DNA of 64,000 nt from Clostridia bacterium (GTDB lineage Bacteria; Bacillota; Clostridia; RUG12999), in the NCBI GenBank assembly GCA_017396395.1, contig JAFQMF010000015.1, forward strand, positions 62,001 to 126,000, written 5' to 3'. The first letter of the stretch is position 1. Each line of letters starts with the position of its first letter. Below, piece after piece: positions 8,821-15,960 of this stretch. Below the pieces are notes generated by a model. The model was not told the origin of the DNA. It ran no database searches and worked only from the letters and a program-made list of their open reading frames with translations. The translations under genes and the position numbers were made by a program.

Positions 8821-9836
8821 TATAAATCAAGGGTGTAACAATTTCCGATTTCAAAACAGGAATTTAATTTTTCAGGGACAAAGTACCCTGAAACAAGCTG
8901 TAAAAGACTGCCTGAGGATAGTGAAAAGTCCGCAGGCTTTTTTTTCTTATTTCCTTTAAAATCATATACTCCCGAATTTTCTTTTACTATATCATCATTA
9001 AGGAAAAAATTAAATGGACAAGGAGCGCTTAAGGTTTTCAAAAAAAGCTGTGCATTTACTACTCCTCCCATAGAAACAGAAACAAGTTTTGCATCACCCT
9101 TTAATTTTTCTGTGGGAAAATCAGGAGGAAGCATAGCGGAAAAAGTTCCTGTTGAGAATATATAGGACAGGGCAGAAAGGTCACCGATACACTCTTCGCA
9201 CTTACCTGTTTTATCGTTATAAATGGCATATGCCATTACTTTTTCTCCCCTTAAAGCACCAAGACAGGTCAATTGTGATGATGAATAATCTCTCATCTTC
9301 ACGCTGAAATAGTCTTTTCTGGCTACTATTCCGCTGTAGCTTTTACTATATGTTTTGTAGCAGTCGTAAAGTCTTAAATCCGTTAACTTAAGAGGAGAAA
9401 TATCAAAAATCTCCTTGGGTTTTTCAATACGGCAATTTTCTGCTTTTATTGCTCTTGAAAAGGGCATATGCCCTAAAAATTTATAAATATCAGGATTTAC
9501 GGGAGTATAAAAAGCAACTGCAATATCACCTATAGAGTACATCTTTTTCATATATTCTTTAAGGAGATTTTTTGCGATTCCCATACCACGATACTGGGGA
9601 AGTGTAGAAACTCCTGCAATAATTACTGCAGGATATTCTTTGCCCGATAAAATTATAGGAAGTCTGTAACCATGAAGACAGGAAATAATTTTACCATCTG
9701 TTTTTTCGCAAAAGGAAAGAGAAGGGTCGAATCTTTCTGTGAAAAACCAATCAACAAATGCATCACTGTCAAGAAAAATATCCTGCCATATTTTTTTAAG
9801 CTGTGGTATATCTGAAAATGTTGGTGTATAAAGCAT
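8817..9836 (-). CDS. Eis-like GNAT acetyltransferase
   Basis: 339 residues from an ATG with a very strong ribosome site (AAAGGAGGGG). N-terminal GNAT domain with the acetyl-CoA-binding turn LPQYRGMGIAKNLLKEY (about 76-92). The AFYTPVNPDIYKFLGHMPF segment that follows is characteristic of the Eis/COG4552 group, and the C-terminal 100 residues fit the SCP2-like domain of that group. Eis relatives acetylate amines, including aminoglycosides, but nothing here identifies the substrate. It is shorter than mycobacterial Eis (about 400). It is preceded by its own promoter wrapped in an inverted repeat and lies downstream of ypeB on the same strand. Confidence 0.8.
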   Translation of the reverse strand: MLYTPTFSDIPQLKKIWQDIFLDSDAFVDWFFTERFDPSLSFCEKTDGKIISCLHGYRLPIILSGKEYPAVIIAGVSTLPQYRGMGIAKNLLKEYMKKMYSIGDIAVAFYTPVNPDIYKFLGHMPFSRAIKAENCRIEKPKEIFDISPLKLTDLRLYDCYKTYSKSYSGIVARKDYFSVKMRDYSSSQLTCLGALRGEKVMAYAIYNDKTGKCEECIGDLSALSYIFSTGTFSAMLPPDFPTEKLKGDAKLVSVSMGGVVNAQLFLKTLSAPCPFNFFLNDDIVKENSGVYDFKGNKKKKPADFSLSSGSLLQLVSGYFVPEKLNSCFEIGNCYTLDLY

Positions 9837-9861
9837 AAAAACCCCTCCTTTACATATAAAT

Positions 9862-9900
9862 AAACCCTCTTTGGAATTTATTGTACCACAAAGAGGGTTT
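9862..9900. repeat. 12-bp inverted repeat around the -10 box of the Eis-like gene
   Basis: Perfect arms 9862-9873 and 9889-9900 (AAACCCTCTTTG and its complement) are separated by 15 bases. One arm lies in the spacer between the -35 and -10 boxes and the other just after the likely start site, so it could be an operator. On the minus strand it could also act as a weak terminator for ypeB, since TTTATTTAT follows the stem. Confidence 0.8.
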
Positions 9901-9908
9901 AGTGTCAA
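9880..9908 (-). promoter_or_regulatory. Sigma-A promoter of the Eis-like acetyltransferase gene
   Basis: TTGACA (9903-9908), 17 bases, TACAAT (9880-9885), read on the minus strand, 44 bases upstream of the start codon. The -35 box begins 12 bases after the ypeB stop. Confidence 0.75.
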
Positions 9909-9920
9909 TCTAAACAGTTT

Positions 9921-11279
9921 TTACATTGTTAAAATGCCGTTTTCCGACTCAAGCAGAATTAAAATATCCTCCTGAACGCCTGTGACTGCATTAAAATAAA
10001 CCAAAAAGTTTTTATCATTTACATTTCCCTTAAACTCATAGCAAAGCACTTCTCCCTTGCTGTCGGTGGGAATATAGCAAAGACTTACACTCTGCACATT
10101 AAGATTTGGATTTATAAGAGCTTCTGCCTGCTGGCGGGGAATAATGTTCTGTGGGATTTCCCTTGTTTTGTTATTAAATAAATAGCCGTTTGCTTCTATT
10201 CCCAGACACTCACCGTTGTCAAGGGCAATTTTAACCTTTATAAGGTCAGGATACATTATAACATCCTTTTCCATATAGGCAAAATTTATAGTTGCAACAT
10301 TTTCCCGAGCATCATAATAGCTGTTTGTCATATTCTCATATCCGTGCTCTTTTAAAAAAGCGGAAGCTTTTTCAATGGCGTCGGTGACAGAAATTTTAGA
10401 AGATTCAGGATTACGGCTGTTTAAAAACCAGGAAACTTTTCCGCCCTTTTTAGTAATTTCAATAGTTATGCGTGTTTTGTTTTTACTGCTTTTAGGATAT
10501 GCCTCGAAAATATAGGAAGGAAGCTTGCCCTCCTTTTCTCCTGCGGAGCGTATAATATAATTATCATTTTTTATAAAGTCTTCTGCAATCTTTATCGCAT
10601 CTCCTTCGCTGATAGTTTTTGCATCTTTTAAAGCAGAATACTCTATAGTATCAATGTGAGAAGAAAATGGCCCGTCATATACAAGTGCGGGATAATCTGT
10701 CATTTCTTTTTCAGAGGAGGAAAACTCATTTGATAGTGTAGTGGCATTTTTATTTTTGTTTTCGCTTTTTTTAAGCCTTTCCATAGAAAGATTTCCTTTA
10801 TAAAAAGCTTTCTGGGTTTTTTCAAGTCCGTTTAAAAGCTTATCACAATAATCTGCAAGAGAAATAATTTCCTGATAGTTTTTGTCTGTAATGCTGTTTC
10901 CGTTTGCAGCCTGCACCGCAAGATGATTTGAATATGCACCTACCTGTGCAAGAAATTTCTCGGTATTGTCAAGCTGAGTATCTGATAAAGGAAGCTGACC
11001 TATACAGGAAATAGCAGAGTTGGAATATCTGCCGATTTCATTTGAAAGCTTTACCATCTGGGAGGGGGAAGATACCAGCATACCCTTTATAAGAGCATTG
11101 TCAATATCCCTTATACAGTCTGTTAAATCAGCAAGAGAACGGCTGTAAGAATGATTAAGAGTTTTTTTGTACTGTCTTGCCGTTATATACCCGCTTATTG
11201 CACCAAGCACGGCTATTAAAGAAATTATAGCAAGTAAGGTAACTAATATATTGTATCTGTGTTTTGTTCTTTCGCTCAA
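9921..11279 (-). CDS. ypeB: Germination protein YpeB
   Basis: YpeB, 452 residues, needed to place and stabilise the cortex-lytic enzyme SleB in the spore. An N-terminal membrane helix (about 10-30) is followed by a helical region with the SYSRSLADLTDCIRDIDNALIKGM segment, and then C-terminal PepSY-like repeats. The start is uncertain: TTG 11279 lies 8 bases after AAGGAGG and fits best, while ATG 11285 is only 2 bases from it. The frame also opens at 11303. The order spoIIR-sleB-ypeB on one strand with short gaps suggests one transcript. Confidence 0.9.
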   Translation of the reverse strand: MSERTKHRYNILVTLLAIISLIAVLGAISGYITARQYKKTLNHSYSRSLADLTDCIRDIDNALIKGMLVSSPSQMVKLSNEIGRYSNSAISCIGQLPLSDTQLDNTEKFLAQVGAYSNHLAVQAANGNSITDKNYQEIISLADYCDKLLNGLEKTQKAFYKGNLSMERLKKSENKNKNATTLSNEFSSSEKEMTDYPALVYDGPFSSHIDTIEYSALKDAKTISEGDAIKIAEDFIKNDNYIIRSAGEKEGKLPSYIFEAYPKSSKNKTRITIEITKKGGKVSWFLNSRNPESSKISVTDAIEKASAFLKEHGYENMTNSYYDARENVATINFAYMEKDVIMYPDLIKVKIALDNGECLGIEANGYLFNNKTREIPQNIIPRQQAEALINPNLNVQSVSLCYIPTDSKGEVLCYEFKGNVNDKNFLVYFNAVTGVQEDILILLESENGILTM

Positions 11280-11292
11280 TTTCATCTCCTCC

Positions 11293-11772
11293 TTATCTTG
11301 CAAAAACGTGATTACCTATACGGCAGATTACTTCTCTTGAATATATCCATTTGTTTGTTGTTTTTGCAGGGTTATAGTAATAAATTGCACCACCTGAAGG
11401 GTCCCAACCGTTCATAGCATCCATACAGGCTTTATAAACGGTGGAATTTGGGTCAATGGGTACATCTATTTGTCCGTCACTTACAGCAGTGAAAGCACCA
11501 GGCTGATAAATTACACCTGCAATTGTGTTGGGAAATGATGAGTGATCAACTCTGTTTAAAATTACTGCTGCCACAGCTACCTGTCCCGTATATTCTTCTC
11601 CACGTGCTTCTCCGTTTACACATCTTGCTAGAATTTGTACGTCATTGGAATAGTTTGAACCGCTTGCATAAGCCTTTTGCATACGGATATTCTGAGAGTT
11701 TTCTGCTCCTATAGCAGTAACAATAGTAAAAAGTGCGGTAAATAATAAAATTCCTCGTGATAAATATTTCAT
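11293..11772 (-). CDS. sleB: Spore cortex-lytic hydrolase SleB
   Basis: SleB, 159 residues, a lytic transglycosylase that degrades cortex peptidoglycan during germination. A signal peptide (about 1-24) is followed by a complete Hydrolase_2 catalytic domain: ILARCVNGEARGEEYTGQVAVAAVILNR-type start (catalytic Glu in NGEARGE), YQPGAFTAV, and the YYYNPAKTTNKWIYSR ending. The N-terminal peptidoglycan-binding domain of Bacillus SleB (about 305 residues in total) is absent, so the enzyme is reduced to signal plus catalytic domain. It is paired with ypeB, which begins just after its stop. Confidence 0.92.
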   Translation of the reverse strand: MKYLSRGILLFTALFTIVTAIGAENSQNIRMQKAYASGSNYSNDVQILARCVNGEARGEEYTGQVAVAAVILNRVDHSSFPNTIAGVIYQPGAFTAVSDGQIDVPIDPNSTVYKACMDAMNGWDPSGGAIYYYNPAKTTNKWIYSREVICRIGNHVFAR

Positions 11773-11781
11773 ATTTTCTCT

Positions 11782-11799
11782 GCCTTAACTTTTTAAGGC
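11782..11799 (-). other. Short hairpin across the spoIIR stop codon
   Basis: GCCTTAA/TTAAGGC arms (7 bp) with a 4-base loop cover the end of spoIIR, directly before the ribosome site of sleB. There is no T run, so it is not a terminator. It could separate translation of the two genes, which is inference. Confidence 0.4.
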
Positions 11800-12395
11800 T
11801 CTCCTTTCGCCAATTCTTTAATTTTCCATTTTATTTGTATTTCAGGTGCTTTACATATTTGTTTTTTTGTTTCAGTGGAAAGCCTATTCATACTTTCTTT
11901 TGGGAAATCTGCTGTTTCATTTACAAAGCATAGGGGAGGGTACATTACACACCACCAGTTTTCGCCTTTTCCTTCACCTATAACCACACGTACAGCATTA
12001 TAATTTCCGGGAGGAAGAGTAATACTTCCGTAGGTTTTTTCAGGAAAATAACAAACCTGTGCGGAAACTTTTATGTCATAAAAATATCCTTCCTCCTGCA
12101 CAATATCAAGGGCAACCTCGCGTAAAAGTGTAAGATTTTCTATTGCAAGCAGTTCTGCATTTTCTGCATTTTCTGCCTCCTTTATAAAGCTTTCTGACAC
12201 CTGTAAAATTCTGTCCCTGACTTTTAATTTCAATTTTTGGTCGAAATCAGAATTGCTGTTTGCAATAACGTGAAATCTCAATATTTCTCCGTCAAAAGCC
12301 ACCGCTTTTTTTGTAGGTAAAGTAGATATGAACAGCATAGCGGACAAGCATAAAAATAATGCCCTTTTAGGTACGGAAAATAATCCCTTAAACAT
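11793..12395 (-). CDS. spoIIR: Stage II sporulation protein R (SpoIIR)
   Basis: SpoIIR, 200 residues, the signal protein exported from the forespore that makes SpoIIGA process pro-sigma-E in the mother cell. It has a signal peptide (about 1-33) and then the family hallmark LRFHVIANSNSDFDQKLKLK, ending in the conserved C-terminal block (NYNAVRVVIGEGKGENWWCV, MYPPLCFV). Ribosome site AAAGGGAG. A good sigma-F-type promoter lies 47 bases upstream. It is the first gene of a probable spoIIR-sleB-ypeB transcript. Confidence 0.94.
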   Translation of the reverse strand: MFKGLFSVPKRALFLCLSAMLFISTLPTKKAVAFDGEILRFHVIANSNSDFDQKLKLKVRDRILQVSESFIKEAENAENAELLAIENLTLLREVALDIVQEEGYFYDIKVSAQVCYFPEKTYGSITLPPGNYNAVRVVIGEGKGENWWCVMYPPLCFVNETADFPKESMNRLSTETKKQICKAPEIQIKWKIKELAKGEP

Positions 12396-12441
12396 ATAAA
12401 AACTCCCTTTTGAAATATCTTTTAACTTCTCTTGTTAAAAT

Positions 12442-12470
12442 ATTTTTGCCAGCCTTATGATTTCTTATAC
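12442..12470 (-). promoter_or_regulatory. Candidate sigma-F promoter of spoIIR
   Basis: Minus strand: GTATA (12466-12470), 15 bases, GGCAAAAAT (12442-12450). The -10 matches every fixed base of the sigma-F pattern GGnnAnAnT, and the -35 fits GYATA. In Bacillus spoIIR is a sigma-F gene, so class and position agree. Confidence 0.6.
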
Positions 12471-12498
12471 TCATATTTTAAAAAATACTTATAAATAC

Positions 12499-12527
12499 TT
12501 GACAAATTTGCTTATAATGGGTAGAAT
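12499..12527 (+). promoter_or_regulatory. Sigma-A promoter of glyS
   Basis: TTGACA (12499-12504), 17 bases, TAGAAT (12522-12527), leaving a leader of about 45 bases. The leader is too short for a T-box. Confidence 0.75.
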
Positions 12528-12578
12528 ATTATATAGTTGATAATTTTATCGCATTAAGATATAGAATGGAGATTTGAT

Positions 12579-13969
12579 ATGTTAAACACAGAAAAAACAA
12601 TGGAAAAAATTGTTGCTCTTTGCAAAAGCAGAGGTATTATTTTTGCAGGCTCTGAAATATATGGAGGCCTTGCGAATACTTGGGATTACGGACCGCTTGG
12701 CGTTGAACTTAAAAACAACGTAAAAAAAGCCTGGTGGAAAAAATTTGTTCAGGAAAGCAAATATAATGTTGGTCTTGATTCCGCAATTTTAATGAATCCT
12801 CAGACTTGGGTAGCCTCAGGTCATATTGGCGGTTTTTCTGACCCATTAATGGATTGTAAGGAATGTAAAACACGCCATAGAGCAGACAAGCTTATAGAAG
12901 ATTATGTTGCACAAAACGGTATTGATTTTAATCCAGCTACGCTTGATGATGCGGGTATGCTTACATATATTAACGAGAACAAGATTGTTTGTCCTTCTTG
13001 TGGCAAACTTAATTATACTGATATCAGAAAATTCAACCTTATGTTTAAAACCTTTCAGGGTGTAACAGAGGACTCAAAATCTGAAATATATCTTCGTCCT
13101 GAAACTGCACAGGGTATTTTTGTAAACTTTAAAAATATTCAAAGAAGTTCCAGAAAAAAAGTTCCCTTTGGCGTAGGTCAGGTTGGTAAATCCTTCCGAA
13201 ACGAAATTACTCCGGGAAACTTTACTTTCAGAACAAGAGAGTTTGAACAGATGGAGCTTGAGTTTTTCTGTAAACCCGGCACTGACCTTGAGTGGTTTGC
13301 ATACTGGAAAGATACCTGTGCCAACTGGTTATATTCTCTTGGTATATCTAAAGACAATTTAAGACTTCGTGACCATGACCCTGAAGAACTCAGCCATTAT
13401 TCAAATGCAACTACTGACTTTGAATTTATGTTCCCATTTGGTTGGGGAGAGCTTTGGGGAATTGCGGACAGAACGGATTTTGACCTTACTCAGCATCAAA
13501 ACGTTTCTGGGGAAAATATGGAATATACTGACCCCTATACAAACGAAAAATACATTCCTTATGTAATTGAACCTTCTCTTGGTGCTGACCGTGTTACTCT
13601 TGCGTTTCTTGTGGAAGCATATGACGAGGAAACAGTAGGGGAAGGAGATACCCGTGTGGTACTTCATCTTCATCCTGCACTTGCTCCGTATAAGGCAGCA
13701 GTTCTTCCTCTTTCCAAGAAGCTTGGCGAGGGTGCTGAAAAAGTATTTGAAATGCTTCAGAAAGACTTTAGTGTGAATATGATGACGCAGGAAGTATTGG
13801 CAAAAGATACAGAAGACAGGATGAAATCGGTACTCCGTTTTGCATTACTTATGACTTTGACAGCGAGGAAGACGGCTGTGTAACAGTTCGTGACAGAGAC
13901 ACAATGACTCAGGAAAGAGTAAATATTGACCAGCTTACTGCATATATAAGTGAGAGAATAAAATTCTAA
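12579..13969 (+). CDS. glyS: Glycyl-tRNA synthetase (GlyQS homodimer type), apparent one-base frameshift
   Basis: Class II aminoacyl-tRNA synthetase charging tRNA-Gly. Seen: N-terminal [20 protein letters not shown], motif 2 [19 protein letters not shown], motif 3 [14 protein letters not shown], and the anticodon-binding domain starting [20 protein letters not shown]. At about 13778 the frame breaks. Continuing in frame 1 gives [13 protein letters not shown] and a stop at 13883. Adding one base there restores (Y)[19 protein letters not shown] and then a normal C-terminus ([16 protein letters not shown]) to the stop at 13967-13969, about 463 residues, the usual length. The enzyme is essential, so a sequencing or assembly error is most likely. 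Coordinates given span both frames. Confidence 0.9.
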
Positions 13970-14025
13970 ATATTATATAAAGAATTTACTTGCTTGCGTA
14001 TTTAGGCAGAAAGGGTTATGGATAT

Positions 14026-15921
14026 ATGAAAAAGACAATTAAAAATAAAAATGTTTTTTTTGTCCTTAGCGATATTATTGCAATTATCCTGGCATACTTT
14101 ATATCAATTCATTTTAAATATATCCTGGAGGACGCGGTACAGAAATATTTTACTATTGATACTTGGGTTAATATTGCCCTTGCTATAGTTTTATATATGG
14201 CATTTTTTATTAGTGGGAAAATATACAAAAATATCATAAGATATGTTTCCCCAAAGCTTTATATTTATATAGCTATGCTTACTGTATGTGTAGGCGGAGT
14301 TTTAACTGTAATATCTTATGTTTTCAGCGATTATCTTCTTAATTGGAAATGCAATCTTCTTGCAACCGTATTCATATGTGCATTTGTGAGCGGTGCAAGA
14401 GCATTTGCAAAGTTGTTATACGTTGAACATTCGCGAAAATGGAAAAATAATAATCTGAAAAATGTGCTTGTAATAGGTGCAGGTCAAGCAGGTGAGTGGA
14501 TTGTTCATTCAATTAATGAATCTTCTTCTGCAAATTATAAAATCTGTGGTATGCTGGATGATGACCCAAGAAAAAAGGATATGCTTGTAAGAGGAATACC
14601 GGTGCTTGGAAGCATTGATAAGGTTAATGAAATTTGCAAGCAGAGAAAAATACAGGAAATTATTATTGCTATACCTTCTTTGGTTGGAGAAGGGAAAAAG
14701 CGTATAATTGAGCTTTGTGCACAGGTAGGTATAAAGGTAAGAACTCTTCCTTCTATTAATGATATTGTTTCCTTTAAAGATTTAGCCGAAAATGCTGCAA
14801 ATCATGTTCGTGATGTGAGCATTGAGGATTTACTTGCAAGAAAACCTATTGTTCTTAATAATGAGCAGTTGCACGAAGAAATAAAAGATAAAACTGTCCT
14901 TGTTACAGGGGGCGGTGGATCTATTGGCTCAGAGCTTTGCAGGCAAATTGCAAAACACAGTCCTAAAACCCTAATAGTTTTGGATATTTACGAAAATAAT
15001 GCATATGACCTGCAAATGGAACTGGTGCATATGTATCCTGAAATGGATTTAAGAGTTGTTATTGCTTCTGTAAGAGACAGGCTTAAAATCAGACAGGTAT
15101 TTGAAGAATACCATCCTCAGATTATTTTCCATGCGGCAGCACATAAACACGTTCCGTTAATGGAATATAATCCTGGTGAATCAATTAAAAATAATGTTTT
15201 CGGAACATATAATGTGGCAAGAGCAGCAGATGAATATGGTGCTGAAAAATTTGTTTTAATATCTACTGATAAGGCTGTTAATCCCACAAATATTATGGGT
15301 GCTACAAAGCGAATCTGTGAAATGATAGTCCAGTCTATGCAGGAGATAAGTAAAACAGAGTTTGTTGCAGTGCGTTTTGGTAATGTACTTGGAAGTAATG
15401 GCTCGGTAATTCCACTTTTCAAAAAACAGATTGAAAACAGAGAACCCCTTACTGTTACTCATAAAGATATCATACGATATTTTATGACTATTCCCGAAGC
15501 GGCACAGCTTGTACTTCAGGCTGCCTGTTATGCAAAGGGCGGGGAGATTTTTGTCCTGGATATGGGAGAGCCTGTAAAAATATATGATTTGGCACTCAAT
15601 CTTATAAAGCTTTCGGGCCTTAAGCCATTTGAAGATATTGATATTATAATTACAGGACTAAGACCTGGAGAAAAGCTTTACGAAGAATTGCTTATGGATG
15701 AGGAAGGACTTAAAAATACGGAAAACAGTAAGATTTTTATTGGACATCCTATATTTACTAATATGGAAACCTTGAAAAAATCCCTTGATAAGCTTGAAAA
15801 GGCTATGATTATCCAGGATAAAGAGCAAATTAAGGATATTGTGGCAGAGGTTGTTCCTACTTATGTAAGAAACCCTAATAATAAAAAACAAGAAGAAGTA
15901 GAAGAACAAAATATTTGTTAA
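14026..15921 (+). CDS. Membrane-bound nucleotide-sugar 4,6-dehydratase (CapD/WbpM/PglF family)
   Basis: 631 residues from ATG 14026 (AAAGGG ribosome site). Four or five N-terminal membrane helices (about 5-125) are followed by a CoA-binding-like Rossmann domain (VLVIGAGQAGEWIV, about 145-158). Then comes an SDR domain with GGGGSIGSELC (about 293-303) and the active-site region STDKAVNPTNIMGATKR, where Met replaces the catalytic Tyr of the YxxxK motif, as in WbpM and PglF. Relatives convert UDP-GlcNAc to a 4-keto-6-deoxy sugar for glycans or capsule. No glycosyltransferase cluster lies next to it. The frame extends upstream to 13990 without a ribosome site. Confidence 0.88.
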   Translation: MKKTIKNKNVFFVLSDIIAIILAYFISIHFKYILEDAVQKYFTIDTWVNIALAIVLYMAFFISGKIYKNIIRYVSPKLYIYIAMLTVCVGGVLTVISYVFSDYLLNWKCNLLATVFICAFVSGARAFAKLLYVEHSRKWKNNNLKNVLVIGAGQAGEWIVHSINESSSANYKICGMLDDDPRKKDMLVRGIPVLGSIDKVNEICKQRKIQEIIIAIPSLVGEGKKRIIELCAQVGIKVRTLPSINDIVSFKDLAENAANHVRDVSIEDLLARKPIVLNNEQLHEEIKDKTVLVTGGGGSIGSELCRQIAKHSPKTLIVLDIYENNAYDLQMELVHMYPEMDLRVVIASVRDRLKIRQVFEEYHPQIIFHAAAHKHVPLMEYNPGESIKNNVFGTYNVARAADEYGAEKFVLISTDKAVNPTNIMGATKRICEMIVQSMQEISKTEFVAVRFGNVLGSNGSVIPLFKKQIENREPLTVTHKDIIRYFMTIPEAAQLVLQAACYAKGGEIFVLDMGEPVKIYDLALNLIKLSGLKPFEDIDIIITGLRPGEKLYEELLMDEEGLKNTENSKIFIGHPIFTNMETLKKSLDKLEKAMIIQDKEQIKDIVAEVVPTYVRNPNNKKQEEVEEQNIC

Positions 15922-15928
15922 AATGTAA

Positions 15929-15957
15929 AAAAACCGAGCAAAATTGCTCGGTTTTTT
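15929..15957. terminator. Bidirectional terminator between the dehydratase and PBP genes
   Basis: Stem core AACCGAGCAA/TTGCTCGGTT with A-rich left and T-rich right flanks (TTTTTTGTTTT on plus). It sits between two convergent stops and can serve both strands. Confidence 0.88.
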
Positions 15958-15960
15958 GTT

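Noticed and set aside
12528-12578. T-box leader for glyS (and likewise for trpS at 25786-25820)
   Set aside because: Both leaders are under 60 bases from their promoters, too short for a T-box, and no T-box sequence or antiterminator is seen.
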